From Gemmatimonadota bacterium (GTDB taxonomy: Bacteria; Gemmatimonadota; Gemmatimonadetes; Longimicrobiales; Longimicrobiaceae), in the NCBI GenBank assembly GCA_019348475.1, contig JAHWJJ010000200.1:1-7964 (forward strand): a DNA stretch of 7,964 bases. The letters are read 5' to 3'. Position numbers and translations under genes: made by a program. The notes below the pieces were generated by a model. That model was given only the letters and a program-made list of their open reading frames with translations, did not search any database and was not told the DNA's origin. This document shows, in pieces, positions 1 through 5,810 of the stretch (position 1 is the first letter of the stretch; each line of letters starts with the position of its first letter).

Positions 1-65
1 CGGCATTTGCGATTTTCCAGCGGCGAATTCATTCGCTCCAGGACAGCGGAGAGCGCCGCCTCGCG

Positions 66-734
66 TCAGGGGAGCCAGCGCCGGAACCGCATCCTGCGGC
101 CGAGCGCGTACCAGAGCGTGTCCTTGGCCTGCGAACCCACGTATCCCAGCACCAGCGCGGTGGCCCCCATGTAGACGAACAGCATGCCCATGGTGGCGTC
201 GGGGCGGCCGGCGTAGGTGCGCAGGTAGACGAAGAACCCGGCCACCACGCCAGCCACGATCCCGAACGCCATGTGGATCTTTGCCGCCAGGGCGTCGTCC
301 TCCATCGGCGGCCGGGGATTGACCACCGACTCCACCGGCGTGCGCCCCTTCCCCGTGATCCAGCGGTCGTATCCCACCAGCGACGTCACGGTCACGGCCT
401 CGGCCATGTCGCGCAGCTCCTCGTCCGGCGCGCCGGGAATCCAGCCGATCTCCGCCAGGTATTCCCTGTAGTCAGCATCCCGCCGCAGCGCGAGGGTCTG
501 GCGATTGATCTCCGGAAGCGTTTCGGCGGCCTGGCCGTTCAGCCCCGCGGCGGCCTGGTCGTCCCCGCGCAGGTGCGCGTCGCCCGCCCACGCACGCAGC
601 CGCCAGAACTCGGAGCGCAGGCGGTAGAGGGCGCCCAGCCGCGCGCCGAACTCGCGGCGGCTGCGGCGCTCCTCGTTGCGCGCCAGGAGGAACGCCACGT
701 ATACGGCGGCGACGAAGCCCAGAAAGTAGATCAC
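66..734 (-). CDS. Hypothetical membrane protein, three predicted TM helices
   Basis: I do not recognise the family. The 222-residue product has a hydrophobic N-terminal helix (about residues 2-18) followed by a strongly basic stretch (RNEERRSRR), which places the middle of the protein in the cytoplasm by the positive-inside rule. The middle (about 20-150) is charged and looks helical. Two more hydrophobic helices follow at about 153-173 and 182-200, and the protein ends in a basic tail (GRRMRFRRWLP). The start is a GTG at 734 (VIYFLGF), chosen because the first hydrophobic helix begins there and the next Met is over 100 residues in; no convincing Shine-Dalgarno precedes it. The gene lies 112 bases downstream of the SCO-like gene on the same strand, so co-transcription is possible but not shown. 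Confidence refers to the ORF being a real gene. Confidence 0.75.
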   Translation of the reverse strand: MIYFLGFVAAVYVAFLLARNEERRSRREFGARLGALYRLRSEFWRLRAWAGDAHLRGDDQAAAGLNGQAAETLPEINRQTLALRRDADYREYLAEIGWIPGAPDEELRDMAEAVTVTSLVGYDRWITGKGRTPVESVVNPRPPMEDDALAAKIHMAFGIVAGVVAGFFVYLRTYAGRPDATMGMLFVYMGATALVLGYVGSQAKDTLWYALGRRMRFRRWLP

Positions 735-846
735 GGCCCGGTGGGAGTGCGGCGGCGGGATGGGGTCCGCCGCGCAGGGGCGGCGGAGTGGCGAAGGGGG
801 GGCGGCGGCGTGGACGGTTGAAGAATGCCGAAGCGTTCCCCTGCCG

Positions 847-1521
847 TCAAAGGCGCGCCAGCGTGCGCACGTCGTCGACCACCTGCTGCGGCGTGGCGCC
901 GTCGGAGATCACCACCTGCAGGTTCCCCCGCCGGTCGATTCCGTAAACGGCGCCCGGATGCACCATCCGCATCGCCGGCGCGGCCTCCGCGGCCCTTTGC
1001 GCCCCGTCCGTGGCGTGGGCGTGGAACGCCGGCTGCGCGGGGACTTCGGCCAGGTACGCGCCGTAGCCCTTGCGCGCCCCGGCCAGCGCGGCGCTGTCGC
1101 CGGTCAGCCCCACGACGGCCGGGCCGAAGCGGCGGGCGTACGCCTGAAGGGCGGCGGGCGTGTCGCGCGCGGGGTCCAGCGTGACCATGAGAATGCGGAC
1201 GTCGCTGGCGCCGCGGCCGGCGGTCCGCAACGCGCGGCTCAGCTTGTCCAGCGTGAGCGGGCAGACGTCCGGGCAGTGCGTGTAGCCGAAGAACAGCAGC
1301 ACCGGCGCGCCGCGGTAGCTGCGCAGCGTTACGGCACGCCCGTCGTGGTCGGTGAGCGCGAACTCGCCGGCGGGCAGCACTTCCGTGTACGTGGTGCCGT
1401 GAAAGCGCGGCGCCGGGCGCGGCGCCACGGCCACCGCGGCGGCAACCACCAGTGCCGCCATCACCGCCACGCAGGTCCAGAGCGCCAGCCGCGGCGCGGG
1501 AGCCGTGTTCCGCGAATCCAT
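847..1521 (-). CDS. SCO1/SenC family copper chaperone / thiol-disulfide protein
   Basis: 224 residues. An N-terminal hydrophobic anchor (about 13-33) is followed by an exported thioredoxin-like domain. The SCO copper-binding motif is intact: Cys83 and Cys87 in GYTHCPDVCPLTL, the family DPxRDTP motif at 116-122, and His188 in MVHPGAVYGID, at the place of the third copper ligand. SCO proteins deliver copper to the CuA site of cytochrome c oxidase subunit II, or act as thiol reductases, on the outer face of the membrane. The start is taken as the ATG at 1521 (MDSRNTAPAP), because it gives a short cytoplasmic N-terminus before the anchor; an in-frame start at 1584 would add 21 Arg-rich residues and lie upstream of the candidate promoter. 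No oxidase, CtaG or other copper gene is visible, so the exact partner is unknown. The family call is firm; the oxidase role is inferred. Confidence 0.93.
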   Translation of the reverse strand: MDSRNTAPAPRLALWTCVAVMAALVVAAAVAVAPRPAPRFHGTTYTEVLPAGEFALTDHDGRAVTLRSYRGAPVLLFFGYTHCPDVCPLTLDKLSRALRTAGRGASDVRILMVTLDPARDTPAALQAYARRFGPAVVGLTGDSAALAGARKGYGAYLAEVPAQPAFHAHATDGAQRAAEAAPAMRMVHPGAVYGIDRRGNLQVVISDGATPQQVVDDVRTLARL

Positions 1522-1545
1522 CCGTCCGGCAGGTGAAGGGTGCGC

Positions 1546-1603
1546 ACCCGCGCGCCGTGCGCGGGTCCTGCCGAAATGTAACACCGGCAGGCCTCTGGAT
1601 CAC
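1546..1603 (-). promoter_or_regulatory. Weak candidate promoter and 5' hairpin of the SCO-like gene
   Basis: On the minus strand, GTGATC (1603-1598) and TACATT (1580-1575) are separated by 17 bases, a modest match to sigma-70 -35/-10 boxes. Just after the expected start of transcription lies a perfect 8-bp hairpin, arms 1546-1553 and 1559-1566 with a 5-base loop, which is about 25 bases from the ATG at 1521. It could be an operator palindrome or an mRNA 5' stem. In sequence this GC-rich, either element could arise by chance. Confidence 0.3.
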
Positions 1604-1695
1604 GGGGGGGCGCGTCGCGCTCCGCGGCCCGCTCGCGACCGGTCCCCATCGGCGCGGAACGCGTCATTCCTGCACCGCGGCGGGCACCCAGCCGG

Positions 1696-1746
1696 CCCCC
1701 TCCGCTCACCCAGGCTCGCACCTCCCCCCGAAACGGCCGGGGGAGG
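1696..1746 (+). repeat. Interspersed intergenic repeat, copy 1
   Basis: About 50 bases beginning CCCCCTCCGCTC, continuing with CAGGCTCGC and CCTCCCCCC, and ending in GGGGGAGG. The last part forms a hairpin, arms CCTCCCCC (1721-1728) and GGGGGAGG (1739-1746). The same sequence occurs on the opposite strand at 7568-7617 with only scattered differences. The two copies share no neighbouring gene, so this is a dispersed REP-like element rather than a conserved local regulatory site. Confidence 0.65.
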
Positions 1747-1751
1747 GTGGG

Positions 1752-1846
1752 GGGGGGCGCCTCGCTCATGCACCGCCGCCGTCTCCCTTCCCCCACGCAG
1801 GTTGTGGGGGCCGGGCCGGGGATGGGGGGCGCCCCGCTCACGCACC
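1752..1846 (+). repeat. Imperfect direct repeat, 23-base units 72 bases apart
   Basis: GGGGGGCGCC followed by a CGCTCA-type block and GCACC is present at 1752-1774 and again at 1824-1846, with two mismatches. Each unit is preceded by a C-run then a G-run (CCTCCCCC to GGGGGAGGG, and TTCCCCCACGCAGG to GTGGGGG). The stretch therefore looks like two degenerate tandem copies of one G-rich hairpin module directly after interspersed repeat copy 1. Confidence 0.5.
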
Positions 1847-1881
1847 ACTCTGTCCCATCGCCCAACCCCCGCTCCACCGTG

Positions 1882-1923
1882 GGGAATAGGGAACAGGGAA
1901 TTGGGAACCGGGAACAGGGGACG
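1882..1923 (+). repeat. Heptanucleotide tandem repeat (GGGAAYN-type), six units
   Basis: Six consecutive 7-base units: GGGAATA, GGGAACA, GGGAATT, GGGAACC, GGGAACA and a degenerate GGGGACG. The core GGGAA is kept in five of the six. It lies just beyond the terminator of the NYN gene. The pattern resembles the short tandem heptamer repeats (STRR) described in cyanobacteria, but relatedness is not claimed. Confidence 0.8.
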
Positions 1924-1926
1924 AAC

Positions 1927-1965
1927 GGAAAAAGCCCGCCGCGCCTTGTCGACGCGCGGCGGGCT
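1927..1965 (-). terminator. Rho-independent terminator of the NYN-domain gene
   Basis: On the minus strand a perfect 12-bp GC-rich stem, AGCCCGCCGCGC pairing with GCGCGGCGGGCT (1933-1944 and 1954-1965, 9-base loop), runs straight into a run of five U (1933-1929, the first U overlapping the stem end). It begins 34 bases after the stop codon of the NYN gene at 1999, the expected place for its intrinsic terminator. Confidence 0.9.
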
Positions 1966-1998
1966 GGTTCGTTCGGGCCCGTCGGTGCTATGCGGGGA

Positions 1999-2550
1999 TC
2001 ACAGCAGGAAGTGCTGCAGCAGGTCTGGGGTGATGACGGTGCGCTCGTCCACCTCGTCCCACAGATCCTTGTGGGGCTGCTGCGGGCCGGTGCCGTGGAA
2101 CAGGTGCACCAGCACACCCTCGTTCTTGGCCGCGCGGATCGCCGGGAGAAAGTCGCTGTCGCCGGTCACCAGGATGGCGCGGTGGATGCGCTGCTTGGCG
2201 GCCAGCATCACCAGGTCCACGCCCAGGTAGATGTCTACCCGCTTCTGCTCGAAGATGGGGCGCTCGCTTTCGCGGTCGGTGCCGCGGTACTCCAGCTTCC
2301 CCTCGCGCACCTCGAACCGGTTCAGCCGCGTGAGCGCGTTGAAGAAGCGCTGCTTGTTGTCGTACCGCTGCTGGTCTTCCTCGCTGGGCGTGGGGCCCAT
2401 GTACGGAAGGCAGTGATAGTAGTACGTGCGCAGCAGCTCGTGGGGGCGGGCCAGCTCGCTGGACAGCTTGCCGAAGTCGATGCGCGGCGAACCGCAATCG
2501 CGCGACACCCGGTCGAAGTATCCGCCGTCAATGAAGATGGCTGCGTTCAT
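1999..2550 (-). CDS. NYN-domain (LabA/DUF88-like, PIN-fold) RNase
   Basis: 183 residues forming essentially one NYN domain, a PIN-like metal-dependent nuclease fold. The acidic residues expected to bind metal are present: Asp8 in AIFIDGGY, Asp106 and Asp112 in KRVDIYLGVDL, and Asp131/Asp133 in ILVTGDSDFLPAI. Family members are predicted or shown RNases acting on RNA in the cytoplasm; the substrate here is unknown. No signal peptide, membrane helix or extra RNA-binding domain (such as OST-HTH) is seen. The ATG at 2550 starts directly at the conserved first strand; no good Shine-Dalgarno is visible before it. The gene is monocistronic by layout: a strong terminator follows and a long leader with its own promoter and a terminator-like hairpin precedes it. 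It is not next to an antitoxin-like gene, so a toxin-antitoxin role is not supported. Confidence 0.93.
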   Translation of the reverse strand: MNAAIFIDGGYFDRVSRDCGSPRIDFGKLSSELARPHELLRTYYYHCLPYMGPTPSEEDQQRYDNKQRFFNALTRLNRFEVREGKLEYRGTDRESERPIFEQKRVDIYLGVDLVMLAAKQRIHRAILVTGDSDFLPAIRAAKNEGVLVHLFHGTGPQQPHKDLWDEVDERTVITPDLLQHFLL

Positions 2551-2576
2551 GTGGAGTGCCGTTCAAGTAAAACAAA

Positions 2577-2674
2577 CCCGCCGCGCGATGCGGCGGGAGT
2601 GTCGTGTGAATGTGCGGCCGCCAGCCGGCCGCGCGGACGTGCGGCGTGTGCCCGCCGCCGGGGGCGCCCGCGCG
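2577..2674 (-). promoter_or_regulatory. Candidate attenuator leader of the NYN gene
   Basis: Between the likely transcription start (about 2674) and the ATG at 2550 lies a GC-rich leader of about 120 bases. Near its 3' end an 8-bp stem, CCCGCCGC pairing with GCGGCGGG (2597-2590 and 2584-2577, 5-base loop), is followed on the minus strand by TTTGTTTTAC, which looks like an intrinsic terminator inside the leader. Further upstream is a 7-bp hairpin (2614-2620/2626-2632) and, at 2658-2651, a second copy of GCGGCGGG that could pair with the terminator 5' arm and so open it. A termination/antitermination switch is an inference; short GC arms of this kind recur by chance in such DNA. Confidence 0.4.
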
Positions 2675-2680
2675 TTTTGA

Positions 2681-2707
2681 ATTACAGGAAGGCCGTCCGC
2701 TTGTCAA
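2681..2707 (-). promoter_or_regulatory. Sigma-70-like promoter of the NYN gene
   Basis: On the minus strand a perfect TTGACA (2707-2702) is followed, 15 bases on, by TGTAAT (2686-2681, five of six matches to TATAAT). The spacer is shorter than the ideal 17 but within the workable range. It stands in an AT-richer patch of an otherwise GC-rich spacer and points at the NYN gene. Transcription would start near 2674. Confidence 0.6.
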
Positions 2708-2805
2708 GAACCCCCAGCTCACCGATTTCGTTGCGCCACAAAAGATTAGGGGAAACGTGCGGGCGGGAAATGGCTGCTTCTTACACCCGGAGCAGATACT
2801 GGAAA

Positions 2806-2879
2806 GTGCGTGAGTGCGTGAGTGCGGGAGTGCGGGAGTGCGGGAGTGCGACAAGGGGACAAGGGGACAAGGGGACAAA
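2806..2879 (+). repeat. Compound octanucleotide tandem repeat
   Basis: Two copies of GTGCGTGA (2806-2821), then three of GTGCGGGA (2822-2845) and a partial GTGCG, pass abruptly into three copies of ACAAGGGG (2851-2874) with a partial fourth (ACAAA). Both units have an 8-base period but different sequence. The units within each block are identical or differ by one base, which suggests recent slippage-type expansion. The array lies between the two divergent promoters. Confidence 0.9.
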
Positions 2880-2980
2880 GGGCGCGCTCGCCGGCCCTCC
2901 GCGCGTGCTCGCGCTCCTGCCGTGCGCGCGCGGCTGCGTCTTCCGTCTGCGCCGCCGCCACGCGGCTCCGGCCAAAAAGG

Positions 2981-3009
2981 TTGCGGGAAAACGAGCGGCC
3001 GTCTAGTTT
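2981..3009 (+). promoter_or_regulatory. Weak candidate promoter for the TPR-protease operon
   Basis: TTGCGG (2981-2986) and TAGTTT (3004-3009) are 17 bases apart in one of the few AT-richer patches upstream of the operon. Each box matches the sigma-70 consensus at only three of six positions. If used, it would give a leader of about 230 bases before the GTG at 3248. Confidence 0.3.
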
Positions 3010-3160
3010 GCACCCGGCCCGTAATTTTCGACGAAGGTCCCTTCGCCGGCCGTTCCAGGCAAGTCCCTCGTTTCCACATCCGCCGACGTCTGTCCCGAAT
3101 CCGCGGGATCGCGGGCGACCCGGCCCCCGCGGGTCGTCCCCGTTCGGACGCAGGGGGGCG

Positions 3161-3247
3161 CGGCTGCGCCTCATCCGTTCCGTCGCTTCGACCGCCCTCC
3201 GCCCGGCCCGGCGCCGGGCTCCCGTTCCACCACTAGAAAGTGTTGCC
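3161..3247 (+). repeat. Upstream block of TPR gene 1, duplicated before TPR gene 2
   Basis: This block matches 4482-4571 closely. Shared parts are CGGCTG, CCGTTCCG, CGCTTCG, CCCTCCGCCCGGC and GGCGCCGGGCTCCC, then the TTGCCGTGCGCTCTACC that spans the start codon. Both copies contain a 7-bp hairpin GCCCGGC-N5-GCCGGGC (3201-3219 here), about 28 bases before the start. The ribosome site differs: AGAAAG here, AGGAAG in the second copy. The duplication unit therefore included the 5' region as well as the gene. Confidence 0.8.
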
Positions 3248-4459
3248 GTGCGCTCTACCCTCGCCCTCGTCCTGGCCGTGACGGCCGTGGCTGCCACCAC
3301 TCCGCTGGACGCCCAGCGTGGCGCACAGCCGCCCCGCCGCCCGGCGCTGGCCGCCGCGGACACCAACGACGCCCGCGCGTACCTGGAGTTCGGCGCGCAG
3401 AACCTCGCCAGCCGCCCCAACGAAGCGGCGGACGCCTTCTACTGGGCGTACCAGCTGGACCCCGCCTCGGCGGATGCGCTGTACGGGCGCTACGCGGCGT
3501 TCCTGGTCTCCAGCCCGGTACGTCTGGTGAACTACTGGAACGGCGACCGCCGCACGCTGCGGTCGCGCGAGGTGCTGGCGGCGGACTCGCTGTACTTCCG
3601 GGCGCTTACGATGGACCCGTTCCTGTACCGGCGCTACGAGATGCACGTGCTCCGTGCGTACCTGCACCAGGCCGTGCGCAACGCAGACGGCCTTGCATCG
3701 GAGCGGGACATCCAGCGCCGGATCGACGCGTTCATGGTTCACTCCGGGCCGTGGCTGCGCGCGATCGAGGCGTACGCGCAGGGGCGGTTCGTGCAGGCGC
3801 TCACGTTCTACAACGAAGCGCTGGCCCGCGCCCGCAGCAAGTCGCTGGTGCGTGCCGAGCGCGGGCGGCTGTTCGCCCACGTGGGCAACCACCAGAGCGC
3901 ACTGGAGGAGTTCGGCCACGCCCTGCGCGAGATGCGGCGCGAGGACGAGCGCGAGCTGGTGTTCCTGTACGAGAGCAAGGCGCTGATGGAGCACGGGATC
4001 GCCGTGCTGCACGAGCGCATGGGCGACCGCGCGGCCGCCCGCGAGGCGTACGGCCGTGCCCTGACCGAAGACCTGGGGTTCTACCCGGCGCACGTGCGCC
4101 TGGGGCTCCTCGCGCTCGCGGAGGGCGATACCGCGACCGCGGTGGCCGAGCTGGACCTGGCCGCGCAGGCCGCGGGCGCGGACCCATCCGTCCACTACAC
4201 GTACGGCGCCATGCTGGCCCGGCTGGGCCGCCTCGACGAGGCGGCCGCGCAGCTGGTCCGTGCCGCCGAACTGGCCCCGTTCTACGCCGACCCCTGGTTC
4301 GCCCTGGGCGTGGTGCGCGACGGCAAGGCGAACGTGGACGCCGCGCGGGAGGCGTACGCGCGCTTTCTGAACGGCGCCGCGCGCACCCACCGCCGCCGCG
4401 CGGTCGCCGAGCAGCGCCTGCGCGACCTTGGCGCGGAGCCGCCCGCCGACGGCCGGTGA
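3248..4459 (+). CDS. Secreted TPR-repeat protein, paralogue 1 (possible protease adaptor)
   Basis: 403 residues from a GTG at 3248, chosen because it gives a clean signal peptide (RSTLALVLAVTAVAATTPLDA, likely cleaved after Ala22) and has AGAAAG seven bases upstream. There is no lipobox Cys, so the mature protein should be soluble in the periplasm. TPR-like helix pairs are visible at about 41-74 and 171-234, and four consecutive clearer ones at about 242-380 (for example YGAMLARLGRLDEAAAQLVRAAELAP). TPR arrays bind proteins or peptides. The gene stands 112 bases before a paralogue (residues 240-390 almost the same, block 127-170 divergent), which in turn overlaps an S41 protease gene. Known S41 proteases use TPR adaptors (NlpI with Prc, LbcA with CtpA), so an adaptor or substrate-delivery role is a reasonable inference, not shown. 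Export and TPR fold are well supported. Confidence 0.9.
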   Translation: MRSTLALVLAVTAVAATTPLDAQRGAQPPRRPALAAADTNDARAYLEFGAQNLASRPNEAADAFYWAYQLDPASADALYGRYAAFLVSSPVRLVNYWNGDRRTLRSREVLAADSLYFRALTMDPFLYRRYEMHVLRAYLHQAVRNADGLASERDIQRRIDAFMVHSGPWLRAIEAYAQGRFVQALTFYNEALARARSKSLVRAERGRLFAHVGNHQSALEEFGHALREMRREDERELVFLYESKALMEHGIAVLHERMGDRAAAREAYGRALTEDLGFYPAHVRLGLLALAEGDTATAVAELDLAAQAAGADPSVHYTYGAMLARLGRLDEAAAQLVRAAELAPFYADPWFALGVVRDGKANVDAAREAYARFLNGAARTHRRRAVAEQRLRDLGAEPPADGR

Positions 4460-4481
4460 GCGCCGCCGGGCGCGCGGCGAC

Positions 4482-4571
4482 CGGCTGTGCCCCCGGCCGT
4501 TCCGCCGCTTCGGCCACCCTCCGCCCGGCCTGGCGCCGGGCTCCCATTCCACCCACGCAGGAAGCCTTGCC
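4482..4571 (+). repeat. Upstream block of TPR gene 2, copy of 3161-3247
   Basis: Second copy of the duplicated 5' block, filling nearly all of the 112-base gap between the two TPR genes. The hairpin GCCCGGC-N5-GCCGGGC is kept at 4523-4541 although its loop differs (CTGGC here, CCGGC in copy 1). A good AGGAAG ribosome site sits at 4559-4564, seven bases before the GTG. No U-run follows the hairpin, so it is not an obvious terminator. Confidence 0.8.
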
Positions 4572-5810
4572 GTGCGCTCTACCCTCGCCCTCGTCCTGAC
4601 CCTGGCGGCCGTGGCCGCCGCCCCGCCGCTCCAGGCCCAGCGCGACGCGCAGACGCCGCGCCGCCCCGCCCTGGCGTCGGCCGACACCAACGACGCCCGC
4701 GCGTACCTGCAGTTCGCCGCGCAGAACCTCAACGGGCGCCCGCGCGAAGCCGCCGACGCGTACTGGTGGGCGTACCAGCTGGACCCCACCTCGTCCGACG
4801 CGCTGTACGGCCGGCACGCCGCGCTGCTGATGTCGGTGCCCAGCCGGCTGGTGGGCTACTGGAACGGCGAGCGCCGCGTGGTGCGCTCGCGCGAAGTGCA
4901 GGCGATCGACTCGCTGTACTTTCGCGCGCTGACCATGAACCCGTTCATGTACCGCGAACACGAGCACCACGTGTTCCGCCTGTACCTGCGCACCTGGGCC
5001 CGCGACGTGATCGACCGGTCGCGCGGCGGCCACAGCGTGAGCGAGGCGGTGATCAACGAGTGGATCAACGACGTGATGCACAACGGCTCGCCGTACATGA
5101 AGGCCCGCGAGGCGTACTCGCAGCGGCGCTTTCCCGACGCGCTGCGGCTGATGGACGAGGCGTACCGCGAGGCCCGCTCCCGCAGCCGGTCGTGGCTGCG
5201 CGCCGAGCGGGCACGGCTGCTGGCGCACACCGGCAACAACCCCGCCGCGCTGGCGGACTTCGCCAGCGCCATCGCCGACATGCGCGGCGGCGACGAGCGC
5301 GAGCTGGTGTTCGTGTACGAGAGCAAGGCGCTGCTGGAGCACGCGGTGGGAATGCTGCACGAGCGCATGGGCAACGTCGACGCCGCCCGCGAGGCGTACG
5401 GCCGCGCCCTGACCGAGGACCTGGCCTTCTATCCCGCGCACGTCCGGCTGGGGCTCCTGGCGCTGGCGGCCGGCGACACGGCCACGGCGGTGGGCGAGCT
5501 GGACCTGGCCGCGCAGGCCGCGGGCCCGGATCCCTCCGTCCACTACACCTACGGCGCCGTGCTCGCCCAGCTGGGCCGGCTGGACGAGGCGGCCGCACAG
5601 CTGACCCGGGCCAGCGAGCTGGCGCCCTTCTACGCCGATCCCTGGTTCGCCCTGGGGGTGGTGCGCGACGGCGAGGCGAACGTGGACGGCGCGCGGCAGG
5701 CGTACCAGGCCTTCCTGGCGCGCGCCGCGGCCAGCCACCGCCGCCGCGCAGCCGCCGAGCAGCGCCTGCGCGACCTGGGCGCGTCGCCGGAGCCCGCGGG
5801 GGGGCGGTGA
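4572..5810 (+). CDS. Secreted TPR-repeat protein, paralogue 2 (possible protease adaptor)
   Basis: 412 residues, starting at a GTG behind AGGAAG. The N-terminus is a signal peptide (RSTLALVLTLAAVAAAPPLQA, likely cleaved after Ala22) with no lipobox, so the protein should be periplasmic and soluble. The TPR layout is that of paralogue 1: one helix pair at about 41-74, others from about 178, and four regular repeats in 250-390 (for example YGAVLAQLGRLDEAAAQLTRASELAP). Compared with paralogue 1 the ends are nearly the same, whereas residues 127-177 differ strongly and are longer (including the insert RSRGGHSVSEAV). Its TGA (5808-5810) overlaps the GTG start of the S41 protease (5807-5809), so the two proteins are probably made together by translational coupling. 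This is the best evidence that the TPR protein serves the protease, as NlpI and LbcA do for Prc and CtpA; the binding itself is inferred. Confidence 0.92.
   Translation: MRSTLALVLTLAAVAAAPPLQAQRDAQTPRRPALASADTNDARAYLQFAAQNLNGRPREAADAYWWAYQLDPTSSDALYGRHAALLMSVPSRLVGYWNGERRVVRSREVQAIDSLYFRALTMNPFMYREHEHHVFRLYLRTWARDVIDRSRGGHSVSEAVINEWINDVMHNGSPYMKAREAYSQRRFPDALRLMDEAYREARSRSRSWLRAERARLLAHTGNNPAALADFASAIADMRGGDERELVFVYESKALLEHAVGMLHERMGNVDAAREAYGRALTEDLAFYPAHVRLGLLALAAGDTATAVGELDLAAQAAGPDPSVHYTYGAVLAQLGRLDEAAAQLTRASELAPFYADPWFALGVVRDGEANVDGARQAYQAFLARAAASHRRRAAAEQRLRDLGASPEPAGGR

Larger units (their letters stand above)
1522..1998. other. Repeat-rich intergenic spacer between the SCO-like and NYN genes
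   Basis: No credible gene: the open frames here are low-complexity Pro/Arg/Gly products with no domain. In order, the spacer holds the candidate SCO promoter region (1546-1603), one copy of an interspersed repeat with a hairpin (1696-1746), two imperfect copies of a 23-base G-rich motif 72 bases apart (1752-1774 and 1824-1846), a heptanucleotide tandem array (1882-1923) and the terminator of the NYN gene (1927-1965). Confidence 0.7.
2551..3247. other. Divergent intergenic region between the NYN gene and the TPR-protease operon
   Basis: Nearly 700 bases with no believable gene; open frames here are shadows without domains. It holds the NYN leader and promoter (2577-2707), an octanucleotide tandem array (2806-2879), a GC-rich low-complexity stretch (about 2880-2970), a weak promoter candidate for the operon (2981-3009) and the duplicated upstream block of the first TPR gene (3161-3247). 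The genes on either side are transcribed away from it. Confidence 0.75.

Noticed and set aside
1..65. Possible end of another gene at the left edge
   Set aside because: No convincing coding signal, ribosome site or terminator can be recognised in 65 bases.
1999..2550. Toxin-antitoxin locus based on the PIN-like fold
   Set aside because: No small partner gene lies beside it; the protein is of the NYN/LabA type rather than a VapC-type toxin, and it has its own promoter and terminator.
2806..2879. CRISPR array
   Set aside because: The repeats are contiguous 8-base units with no spacers and there are no cas genes.
1747..3006. Plus-strand 419-residue open frame across the NYN gene
   Set aside because: It runs antisense through a well-supported NYN domain gene and through tandem repeats, and has no recognisable domain.
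2822..3247. N-terminal extension of TPR protein 1 (open frame continues upstream to 2822)
   Set aside because: The extension would be encoded by the octamer array and GC-rich spacer, and would bury a clean signal peptide that starts at 3248 and is shared with paralogue 2.
3801..5738. Long antisense open frame (645 residues) opposite both TPR genes
   Set aside because: High-GC coding DNA leaves the opposite strand open; the product is Arg/Gly/Ala/Pro-rich with no domain, and the plus strand carries clear TPR and signal-peptide sequence.
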